From assembly GCA_947652805.1 (NCBI GenBank), contig CANTEM010000009.1, positions 1 to 21,186 on the forward strand: a stretch of 21,186 nt of DNA. The letters are read 5' to 3'. A model generated the notes under the pieces. That model did not search any database. It saw nothing but the letters and a program-made list of their open reading frames with translations, and had not been told where the DNA came from. Position 1 is the first letter of the stretch; each line of letters begins with the position of its first letter. This document shows positions 14,146-21,099 of the stretch, in pieces. This stretch comes from an uncultured Clostridia bacterium (GTDB lineage: Bacteria > Bacillota > Clostridia > Oscillospirales > CAG-272). The translations under genes and the position numbers were made by a program.

Positions 14146-14172
14146 CCAATCCCTTCTCCAATCCCTTCTCCA
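14146..14172. repeat. 12-bp tandem duplication over the radC ribosome binding region
   Basis: CCAATCCCTTCT occurs twice in tandem (14146-14157, 14158-14169) with a further CCA. Read on the minus strand, this doubles AGAAGGGATTGG in the 34-nt gap between the DUF2079 stop and the radC start, so it sets the distance and number of purine-rich SD-like sites. Confidence 0.8.
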
Positions 14173-14173
14173 T

Positions 14174-16021
14174 TTACTGCTCTGCTGTCAGCCGCCAGAT
14201 CTGTACATAGCCCGCCTGGGTAATCAGTGTATAGTCGTCTCCCATGGCTGCCAGCATCTTTTTGGTGTGACTGTCTGTATCAAAGCGGGTATCCAACACA
14301 TAATATTCCGTTTGCTCCAGAGGCGCATAATAATCCGGGCAGGCATGGAGATCGTCTACGTAATACAGATGGGGCATCATGTACCCGTACGCCGTCACAG
14401 ATGCGTCGGCAGGGATACACTGAAGCGCATCCGCGGTGGCGTTGTATTCCGCCTTGTTGCTATAATATCTTACAGTGCTGCGCTGGGCCTTGGGAAACAC
14501 GGCGGACACTGTAAAAATCATACATACAGAAAGCGCGCCGCAGAAGAACAGCCGCCGCCCGGAAGGTCCCCAGCCGGAAACGGTTAGGAGTGCAGACACA
14601 AGGAGCAGTGCCGCTGTTCCGTAAGTATACTGAAAGTCGATATCGAACTGATACATCCAGTCCGGCATGAGATTTACAACCAGCAATGGGATCAGCAGCA
14701 CCAGCTGCACGGAGCGCTTTCCCGCAAAAGGCGTAAACAACAGGGGTGCGCACAGCCACAGAACAAATTCCAGCTTTTGCCCGGAATAGGTAAGCTCCGA
14801 ATACACCTCCGTTTCTGCACCGGAAAACACCTCCCGGATCAGGTATCCGATATCGTAAAAGCACGTACGCACCGTTGTCAACAGCCCGCCGCCGTTGGCA
14901 GACGCAGTAAAGTTGGCAAACCGGTCAGACATGATCTCCCCGCCGGACAGGCGGATCATAGCACAGGCAAACACAAACCAAATAAGGGATGCGGCAAGCA
15001 GTCCCCCTGCAAACCATCGGTCCCGCTTGCACAAAAGCATCCAAAGCGCCACTGCCGCCACATAGATAAACGCATCCTCTTTCACACATAAAACCAGCAG
15101 GGCGAACACAGCGGCAGGGATACGCTTTTGCTCCAATATGAAAGCAATCATATACAGCAGCAGCACCGACAGAAATTTATTCTCATGAAAATCATAGAAG
15201 CATCCGTTTGCCATAGAGGGATACAATGCATACAGCACTGCCGCGCCGGTGGCAAGGAGGGGACTCAGCCCCAGCGTGCGGCAGATCCGCCGCAGGGGAA
15301 ACATACCTAGCCCCACAATTACCGCCTGGGCGCACAGGAGATACACCGGACTGCGAAACAGCATATACCCGGGCAGGAGCAAATAATATATGGGAGAAAA
15401 ATGGACGGCAAAATGGGAGAGATACCGGCTGCGTTCCACAGTTGTATAGGGCAGACCGGTTTTCGCCATTTGCTCAAACATTTGACAAAAGATGCCAAAA
15501 TCAAAGGTACCGTGGGCGAACGCCTTATATTTTGCCACAGTGCAGAAGCTGACAAATAAGCAAAACAGGCAGAATACTGCTCCGGTCACATAAAGAGAAG
15601 TACGCCAGGAAAAGGAGACGCCCTCCAGCCCCAGTCTGTTTTCCCCCGTAACATATTTGGCAATAAACACCAAAACGGCGCCCACGCCAATGTTGAAAAA
15701 GAGATCCCCGGAAAGAGTGCCCACAAGCAGCAGGCTGTATAACAGCCCGGATACAAACAGGCACCAGTTGATCACCCGTGTGGTTTTTGCAAGCAAAAAG
15801 CCTACCCATACAAAAACAAGAACAGACAGAAAGGTGCCCCAAAAAAGAAGAGGCGGCATCTGCCGCACCCAAGCAAGGCTTGTAAAATCACCCGCCGCTG
15901 CTCCGGTGAAGGAGGCGCAGACAAATGCACAAGCGAGCAGGGCGAACAAATCCACTTTGGTAAATCCGTTTTTACGGTGTATATTCGCAAATCGGCGCAA
16001 AAGCAGGCGCACGTGCTGCAT
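14174..16021 (-). CDS. DUF2079 polytopic membrane protein
   Basis: A 615-residue membrane protein of the DUF2079 family, a GT-C-like group of unknown function often thought to act on lipid-linked sugars. About a dozen hydrophobic segments span residues 20-480. The family signature is HGTFDFGIFCQMFEQM followed by YLSHFAVHFSPIYYLLLPGY and then FLSVLLLYMI after CFYDFHENK. The soluble C-terminal part (about 500-615) includes YAPLEQTEYYVLDTRF. The start at 16021 is chosen because AAAGGAGG lies 6 nt upstream; the ATG two codons earlier (16027) directly abuts that SD. A strong promoter is found at 16075-16103. It heads the unit that continues with radC, rimM and trmD. Confidence 0.88.
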   Translation of the reverse strand: MQHVRLLLRRFANIHRKNGFTKVDLFALLACAFVCASFTGAAAGDFTSLAWVRQMPPLLFWGTFLSVLVFVWVGFLLAKTTRVINWCLFVSGLLYSLLLVGTLSGDLFFNIGVGAVLVFIAKYVTGENRLGLEGVSFSWRTSLYVTGAVFCLFCLFVSFCTVAKYKAFAHGTFDFGIFCQMFEQMAKTGLPYTTVERSRYLSHFAVHFSPIYYLLLPGYMLFRSPVYLLCAQAVIVGLGMFPLRRICRTLGLSPLLATGAAVLYALYPSMANGCFYDFHENKFLSVLLLYMIAFILEQKRIPAAVFALLVLCVKEDAFIYVAAVALWMLLCKRDRWFAGGLLAASLIWFVFACAMIRLSGGEIMSDRFANFTASANGGGLLTTVRTCFYDIGYLIREVFSGAETEVYSELTYSGQKLEFVLWLCAPLLFTPFAGKRSVQLVLLIPLLVVNLMPDWMYQFDIDFQYTYGTAALLLVSALLTVSGWGPSGRRLFFCGALSVCMIFTVSAVFPKAQRSTVRYYSNKAEYNATADALQCIPADASVTAYGYMMPHLYYVDDLHACPDYYAPLEQTEYYVLDTRFDTDSHTKKMLAAMGDDYTLITQAGYVQIWRLTAEQ

Positions 16022-16074
16022 ACGCATCCTCCTTTATGGAATAACATCCAAAAATACCAAAAATAGTTAATTTT

Positions 16075-16103
16075 ATTGTAGCATAGGCCATAGAAAAGGT
16101 CAA
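16075..16103 (-). promoter_or_regulatory. Promoter of the DUF2079-radC-rimM-trmD unit
   Basis: On the minus strand TTGACC (16103-16098) and TACAAT (16080-16075) are 17 bp apart, and TG before the -10 gives an extended -10. Transcription would start near 16068, about 47 nt before the ATG at 16021. It points away from repeat D. Confidence 0.8.
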
Positions 16104-16152
16104 TAGTTTGCGGTAAACTTTACAAATAGAGATATATAAACTATGATGATTT

Positions 16153-16440
16153 AAAAAGGCTCCCCCCAGGTTCCCGCCGACTTATTAGCCTCCCTTGTGA
16201 GGATCCGCTACGCGGCTCCATAGGGAGGTGGATCGCCGTACTACATCAGACCAAGCCCCCCTTGTGTAAAGGGGGGTGGGTTTTGCGCAGCAAAACTCGG
16301 GGGGATTGTCTGCATAGCTGCCGATTTAAAGATTATCTAAAATGATCGTTTAGACAATCCCTCAGTCGCTATCGCGACAGCTCCCTTTACACAAGGGAGC
16401 CTGTGGAAGTATGTAATTGGCGGAAACCTGAGGGGCTCTA
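16153..16440. repeat. Mosaic palindromic repeat, copy D (nested element)
   Basis: This fills most of the 520-bp divergent gap. An inner full element (16253-16402) has the end AAGCCCCCCTTGTG, a hairpin GTTTTGC-GCA-GCAAAAC (16280-16296), a 58-bp core (16303-16360) and a right arm with GTCGC-TAT-GCGAC (16366-16378) and GCTCCCTT/AAGGGAGC. To its left is a separate end hairpin (16188-16227) whose loop is replaced by GGATCCGC-TAC-GCGGCTCC. Outside both lies an older inverted repeat: CAGGTTCCCGCCGA (16167-16180) against TTGGCGGAAACCTG (16417-16430), 12/14 matched, preceded by A5-GGCTCC on the left. The inner right end has lost its T-tract. The copy separates two divergent promoters. Confidence 0.82.
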
Positions 16441-16472
16441 TATGAAGTTCCAGTCCTTGCAGGATTTACCGC

Positions 16473-16501
16473 TTGAATACTGCTGTATTTTTTGATACAA
16501 T
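16473..16501 (+). promoter_or_regulatory. Promoter of the small ORF-tilS-hpt-ftsH unit
   Basis: TTGAAT (16473-16478) and TACAAT (16496-16501) are 17 bp apart. The start would be near 16508, about 34 nt before the ATG at 16542, with an AAAGGA ribosome site between. No other strong promoter was seen ahead of tilS, hpt or ftsH, so this may serve all four genes. Confidence 0.72.
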
Positions 16502-16541
16502 ACATATAGCAATTTATGAATATGAAAAGGAATGAAACGCC

Positions 16542-16778
16542 ATGCAGCTGACTCATAATAAAATTCTGGTGTTGCTGAAGCTTTGTTTCAGCGCCGTGCT
16601 TGTGCAGCTGTTTATCATCTGCCTTGCGCTGGGCGGTCCGGGAACGCAACCCAGCTCTCTTACCGACCCCGCTTACATAATACAAATCCCTGAAATGCTG
16701 GAATATGCCGCTCTGTCTGCTGTAATTACGCTGGGCGGAGGACTTGCGCTGGAATATGCCTTAAAGGTTTACGGATAA
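16542..16778 (+). CDS. Small two-TM membrane protein, unknown
   Basis: A 78-residue protein with no recognised family. Two hydrophobic segments are visible: about 9-29 (VLLKLCFSAVLVQLFIICLAL) and about 52-72 (ALSAVITLGGGLALEYAL), joined by a short polar loop with PGTQPSSLTDP. AAGGA lies about 10 nt before the ATG and a good promoter (16473-16501) precedes it, so it is likely translated. It is the first gene before tilS (28-bp gap). In many Firmicutes that position belongs to divIC or spoIIE, neither of which it resembles in sequence. Confidence 0.65.
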   Translation: MQLTHNKILVLLKLCFSAVLVQLFIICLALGGPGTQPSSLTDPAYIIQIPEMLEYAALSAVITLGGGLALEYALKVYG

Positions 16779-16806
16779 AAGTAAGTCCGATAAAAGGAGC
16801 ACCTAC

Positions 16807-18192
16807 GTGAAACTATTTGATAAAGTCGAAAAAAATCTGACAGAACTGAAAATCCTGCCGGTTTTGGAAAATTGCAGCACTGTTTTGTGCGCCCTCTCCG
16901 GAGGAGCAGATTCCACAATTCTGCTCCGGTTTCTCCACGCGTATCTGCCGCCGCGCGGCATACGGCTTGCCGCCGCCCATTTAAACCACTGTATTCGCGG
17001 AGGGGAGGCGGATGCAGACGAAGCCTTTTGCCGCAGTCTTTGTGGGGAGTTGGACATTCCTTTTTACTGCCGCCGCGCAGATATCCCCGCTCTTGCAAAA
17101 GATGCGGGGCAGGGATTGGAGGAATGCGCCAGAGCAGTACGCTATGCCTTTTTGGAGGAGGTGCGCCGCGCCATGCCGGACTGTCTAATCGCCACCGCCC
17201 ACAATGCGACGGATCATCTGGAAACGGTGCTGTTTCACCTTGCCAGAGGCGCCGGCGCCAGGGGGCTGTGCGGTATTTCTCCTGTACGGGACGGGTATAT
17301 TATTCGTCCCCTTTTGTTCTGCACGGCACAGGAAATACGCGGGTATGCGGCAGAACACGGTATTTCTTATGTGATAGACCGTACCAACGAGGACACTGCT
17401 TACACCAGAAACTATATCCGCAAAACGATTCTTCCCGCCATGCAGAATATTAATCCCCGATGCGAGGAAGCATCGCTGCGTATGAGCAGCTCCCTTGTCG
17501 ATGATCTTGCATATCTGGAAGCTGCCGGGTCCGGTCTGCTCACCCCGGGAGGATATATGAAAAGGGATACGGCAAAGGACGCGCCCGCGGCGCTCCTTTC
17601 CAGGGGAATCCTCACGATGTACCGAAACCTTGCGGGATGTGCAGACAACCTATCCCAGGTGCATCTGTCAGACTGTATCTCCCTCATTCGCAGCGGGAAG
17701 GTTGGACAGATCAGTTTGCCGGGACAAACTGCCCTGTTTGCCGAAGGCGACCGAATCCGGATCGGCGCAGAATCGGACATTCCGGCAGCCGCCGCGCCGG
17801 AGCCTGTGCCTCTTTCTGTTGAAAGTGCAGTTGTTTTTGGTTCATATTTAGTGAAAATGTCAAAAAGTCAGTCTAAGATCCTTATGCCTGATCAAAATAT
17901 TTACAATTTAGCAATATACGGCACGTTGGATTTTGATAGAATAAATGGTAGTATTTTTATCCGATCCAGAAAAGCCGGCGATGTGTATTATACCGGCGGC
18001 ATGCATAAAAAATTAAAAAAACTTTTGGGTGCTTTGAAAGTCCCCCGGCATTTGCGGGACTGCTTTCCCTTAGTGTGTGACAGCACGGGAATTCTATGGG
18101 TGCCCGGTCTGCGTCCCCGGGACGGATGCGGCAGCGATGCATCTGCAAAAAATCCTGTTTATATCGGCGTGTGGCACGTCGGAACAGAATAG
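16807..18192 (+). CDS. tilS: tRNA(Ile)-lysidine synthetase TilS
   Basis: An ATP-dependent enzyme that attaches lysine to C34 of tRNA-Ile(CAU), making lysidine so that AUA is read as Ile; essential in most bacteria. The PP-loop motif CALSGGADSTILL (28-40) is followed by AAHLNHCIRGGEADADE (about 56-72), CLIATAHNATDHLETVLFHL (about 120-139) and RNYIRKTILPAM (about 199-210). The C-terminal tRNA-binding domain ends with GGMHKKLKKLLGALKVPRH and WVPGLRPRDG. At 461 residues the length is normal. The start is GTG with AAAGGAG 7 nt upstream; no ATG competes. The stop is followed at once by an in-frame ATG of the hpt reading frame. A stretch near 17836-17962 is much more AT-rich than the rest of the gene. 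Confidence 0.95.
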   Translation: MKLFDKVEKNLTELKILPVLENCSTVLCALSGGADSTILLRFLHAYLPPRGIRLAAAHLNHCIRGGEADADEAFCRSLCGELDIPFYCRRADIPALAKDAGQGLEECARAVRYAFLEEVRRAMPDCLIATAHNATDHLETVLFHLARGAGARGLCGISPVRDGYIIRPLLFCTAQEIRGYAAEHGISYVIDRTNEDTAYTRNYIRKTILPAMQNINPRCEEASLRMSSSLVDDLAYLEAAGSGLLTPGGYMKRDTAKDAPAALLSRGILTMYRNLAGCADNLSQVHLSDCISLIRSGKVGQISLPGQTALFAEGDRIRIGAESDIPAAAAPEPVPLSVESAVVFGSYLVKMSKSQSKILMPDQNIYNLAIYGTLDFDRINGSIFIRSRKAGDVYYTGGMHKKLKKLLGALKVPRHLRDCFPLVCDSTGILWVPGLRPRDGCGSDASAKNPVYIGVWHVGTE

Positions 18193-18228
18193 ATGTGTGT
18201 AGGGCACAGAAAGGTTGGTTTCAGACTT

Positions 18229-18795
18229 ATGAAGGAACATCACGATGTATGGGATCGGGACGTGGAGCAGGTGCTCATCGGCGAAACCGAGCTGAACGAA
18301 ACAGTTTCCCGTATGGCGGCGCAAATTGATGCAGATTATAAGGATAAAAACCTGCTTCTCCTGTGCATACTGAAAGGGAGCATTGTTTTTATGGGGGATC
18401 TGATGAAAAAGCTTTCCATTCCCTGTGAAATCGACTGCATGAAGGTTTCTTCCTACGGAAACGGCTCCGTGACCAGCGGCAGAATCAAGATCCTGCTGGA
18501 TCTGCACCGACAGGATCTCAGCGAAAAGGATATACTCATCATCGAAGATATTATCGACAGCGGCAGAACCTTGTCCTATCTGGTTTCCTATTTACAGTTG
18601 GGCGGAGCGCGCAGCGTCCGTTCCGCGGCACTGCTGGATAAGCCCTCCCGCCGGGAAGTAGAATATACCCCTGATTATGTCGGCCGGGAAATTCCTGATG
18701 CATTTGTAGTGGGATACGGACTGGACTATGCGGAAAAATACCGTTCCCTTCCCTATGTGGGAATACTGAAGCCGGAAATATATACAGACAAATAA
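18229..18795 (+). CDS. hpt: Hypoxanthine(-guanine) phosphoribosyltransferase
   Basis: Converts hypoxanthine or guanine plus PRPP to IMP or GMP in purine salvage. The 188 residues from MKEHHDVWDRD show the PPi-loop region LCILKGSIVFMGDLM (45-59), a flexible-loop segment MKVSSYGNG (71-79), and the PRPP motif LIIEDIIDSGRTL (103-115), followed by the purine-binding DAFVVGYGLDYAEKYR (157-172). Family length is about 180. The ATG at 18229 fits family N-termini (DIEKVLI in B. subtilis). An ATG at 18193, abutting the tilS stop, would add 12 residues and has no SD. AGAAAGG sits 14 nt before 18229, and GGTTGG lies nearer. The order tilS-hpt-ftsH is conserved in Firmicutes. Confidence 0.95.
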   Translation: MKEHHDVWDRDVEQVLIGETELNETVSRMAAQIDADYKDKNLLLLCILKGSIVFMGDLMKKLSIPCEIDCMKVSSYGNGSVTSGRIKILLDLHRQDLSEKDILIIEDIIDSGRTLSYLVSYLQLGGARSVRSAALLDKPSRREVEYTPDYVGREIPDAFVVGYGLDYAEKYRSLPYVGILKPEIYTDK

Positions 18796-18860
18796 CTTCC
18801 GGATGCGCAGCTTTTTATATATAGCAATTTCGTGCAGACCAAAGAAAGGATTGACTTTTC

Positions 18861-20900
18861 ATGAAGAAAAACGGTTTAAAGGTCGCAATTTGGTATGTGG
18901 CTCTGATCGCAGTGGTGATCGTTGTGATCTCTCTGCTCTATGGAGGCGGTTCCAAAACGGATCTTACCTACGGCGACATTGTAAATTACTTTAAAGACGA
19001 GAAGGTAGAGCAGTTCTCCGTGGATTACAACACGGCTACTCTGAAAATGATCGTGCGCGCCGCAGAGGACGGCGGCAAGCAGTCTGTGCTGAAATACAGA
19101 CTGGCTGACGTGAATGTGTTCCTTCTGGATATGAAGGATCTGATCGACGAACAGTATGACGCAGGCATCATCACAAAGTATGATCTCAAACCTGCCACCA
19201 TCGTACCCTGGTGGGTTAGCTTCCTGCCTTATCTGATCATCGCCATTGTCTTTATCGTTCTCTGGTGGTATATGATGAGTCAGGCGACCGGCGGAAAGGG
19301 CAGCAAAATCGGTAACTTTGGCAAAGCAAAAATGCGTACCGGAGACAAGGTGAAGGTCTATTTCCGGGATGTTGCCGGTGCGGATGAAGAAAAAGCAGAA
19401 CTGGAAGAAATCGTGGAATTTCTGAAGGACCCCCAGAAATTTACAAAGCTTGGTGCAAAGATTCCCCACGGCGTACTGCTGATGGGCCCTCCCGGAACCG
19501 GTAAAACCCTCCTTGCAAAAGCGGTAGCAGGAGAAGCGGGCGTACCCTTCTACTCCATTTCCGGATCCGATTTTGTAGAAATGTATGTAGGTGTGGGTGC
19601 ATCCCGCGTGCGGGATCTGTTTGAAACAGCCCGGAAAAATCCTGCCTCCATTGTATTTATAGATGAAATCGACGCGGTAGGCCGTCAGCGCGGTACCGGA
19701 CTGGGCGGCGGTCACGATGAACGGGAGCAAACCCTCAACCAGCTTCTGGTAGAAATGGACGGATTTGGCTCCACCGAAGGCATCATCGTCATCGCGGCAA
19801 CCAACCGTCCCGATGTTTTAGACCCGGCGCTCCTGCGTCCCGGTCGGTTTGACCGGCAGATTACCGTGCATCAGCCCGACATCCACGGACGGGAAGAAAT
19901 CCTGAAAGTGCACGCCCGCAACAAACCGCTGGAAGCCGGTGTGGATCTTTCTGTGATTGCAAAAACCACATCCGGATTCACCGGTGCGGATCTTGCAAAC
20001 CTGTTGAATGAAGCGGCGCTCCTTGCAGCGCGGAAGAATAAATCCCTGATTGGTATGGATGAAATAGAGGACGCCTTCACAAAGATCGTGGCAGGCCCTC
20101 AGAAAAAATCCATGCGGATCAAGGAATCGGAAAAGCTCAAAACGGCTTATCACGAAGCAGGACACGCGGTGCTGTCCCATGTACTGCCTTTGATTGATCC
20201 TGTCCATCAGATTTCCATTATCCCCAGCGGAAACGCTTTGGGATACACCCTGAATCTGCCTGCGGAAGACAAGTTCAGCGTGTACCGGAACGAATTGAAG
20301 CAGAAGATATCCATGCTTCTGGGCGGACGGGTTGCCGAGCAGCTGATATTTGACGATTTCTCCGGCGGCGCGTCCAACGATATCCAGCGTGCCACACAAA
20401 TTGCCCGAAAAATGGTCATGCAGCTTGGTATGAGCGACTTGGGACCGATTCTGTTTGGCAGCGGACATAGTGATACAGAAGTGTTCTTGGGACGGGATTT
20501 CTCCCAGAACCGGGACTTCTCCGAAGCAATTGCCGCAAAGATTGACGAACAGATTGAAAAGATCATCGGCGAGGCCTACGACGAAGCAAAACGGCTGCTT
20601 ACAGAAAATATTGACAAACTGCATTTCATTGCAAAATATCTTGTGAAGAATGAGATTATGAACGGTGAACAGTTCCGGCGCGTTATGGAAAATCCGGACG
20701 TTACAGTAGAGGAACTGGAAGAAATGTATGCAGAGAAGCGTCGCCGCAGTGAAGCGGAAAATGAAGCGCGGGCGCTGCAAATTAAGGAAAACGAGCGCCG
20801 CAGAGAAGAGGCCCGCAAGCTGGCGGAAGAACAGGAACAGGCAAAGCGCAGCGAGGTTTCAAACGTACCCCCAAGACCGGACGATCCTTCGGATCGGTAA
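18861..20900 (+). CDS. ftsH: ATP-dependent zinc metalloprotease FtsH
   Basis: A membrane-anchored AAA+ protease that degrades misassembled membrane proteins and some regulators as a hexamer. The 679 residues show TM1 (about 7-27), an extracytoplasmic domain, TM2 (about 118-139), Walker A GPPGTGKT (209-216), Walker B IVFIDEID (264-271), the second region of homology ATNRPDVLDPALLRPGRFD (313-331), the zinc motif HEAGH (431-435) and the third ligand Asp in GGASNDIQRAT (D507). The tail (615-668) is a charged, probably coiled-coil stretch rich in Glu and Arg, then a short Pro-rich end. The start has AAAGAAAGGA 10 nt upstream. Last gene of the small ORF-tilS-hpt-ftsH unit; a strong terminator follows the stop by 7 nt. 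Confidence 0.98.
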   Translation: MKKNGLKVAIWYVALIAVVIVVISLLYGGGSKTDLTYGDIVNYFKDEKVEQFSVDYNTATLKMIVRAAEDGGKQSVLKYRLADVNVFLLDMKDLIDEQYDAGIITKYDLKPATIVPWWVSFLPYLIIAIVFIVLWWYMMSQATGGKGSKIGNFGKAKMRTGDKVKVYFRDVAGADEEKAELEEIVEFLKDPQKFTKLGAKIPHGVLLMGPPGTGKTLLAKAVAGEAGVPFYSISGSDFVEMYVGVGASRVRDLFETARKNPASIVFIDEIDAVGRQRGTGLGGGHDEREQTLNQLLVEMDGFGSTEGIIVIAATNRPDVLDPALLRPGRFDRQITVHQPDIHGREEILKVHARNKPLEAGVDLSVIAKTTSGFTGADLANLLNEAALLAARKNKSLIGMDEIEDAFTKIVAGPQKKSMRIKESEKLKTAYHEAGHAVLSHVLPLIDPVHQISIIPSGNALGYTLNLPAEDKFSVYRNELKQKISMLLGGRVAEQLIFDDFSGGASNDIQRATQIARKMVMQLGMSDLGPILFGSGHSDTEVFLGRDFSQNRDFSEAIAAKIDEQIEKIIGEAYDEAKRLLTENIDKLHFIAKYLVKNEIMNGEQFRRVMENPDVTVEELEEMYAEKRRRSEAENEARALQIKENERRREEARKLAEEQEQAKRSEVSNVPPRPDDPSDR

Positions 20901-20907
20901 GAAAAAT

Positions 20908-20935
20908 AAAGAACACCCCTTCCGGGGTGTTCTTT
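20908..20935. terminator. Intrinsic terminator after ftsH
   Basis: A perfect 12-bp stem, AAAGAACACCCC (20908-20919) with its complement (20924-20935), closes a TTCC loop and ends in T-rich sequence. A-rich sequence on the left makes it usable on the minus strand too. It starts 7 nt after the ftsH stop. Confidence 0.9.
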
Positions 20936-20945
20936 CATTATTTAG

Positions 20946-21099
20946 AAAAGCCTCCCTTGTGTAAAGGGAGGTGGCACAGCTTTCGCTGTGCCGGAAGGAT
21001 TGTCTGCATAGGCTGTCGATTTGAAGATGATCTAAATTGATAGCAGGGACAATCCCCCACCCGCTGCGCGGGAGCCCCCTTTGCACAAGGGGGCCTTTT
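20946..21099. repeat. Mosaic palindromic repeat, copy E (most complete)
   Basis: A 154-bp copy directly after the ftsH terminator. Left end AAAAGCCTCCCTTGTG, with the hairpin CCTCCCTT/AAGGGAGG; second hairpin GGCACAGC-TTTC-GCTGTGCC (20973-20992); core of 59 bp (20997-21055) in the same orientation as D; right arm CCCGC-TGC-GCGGG (21057-21072), and a terminal hairpin CCCCCTT/AAGGGGG followed by CC and four T. A degenerate second end lies at 21107-21140 (GGATCCAGTTAGGGGGAGTC then T4). Confidence 0.88.

Noticed and set aside
19818..20780. 320-aa minus-strand reading frame (and 18876-19730 minus)
   Set aside because: Both are mirror frames of ftsH, whose motifs are complete on the plus strand; composition is Phe/His/Cys-rich without family motifs.
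20881..20897. GATCC-TTC-GGATC hairpin as a separate terminator
   Set aside because: It lies inside the last codons of ftsH, has a 5-bp stem and no T-tract; the strong terminator at 20908-20935 is sufficient.
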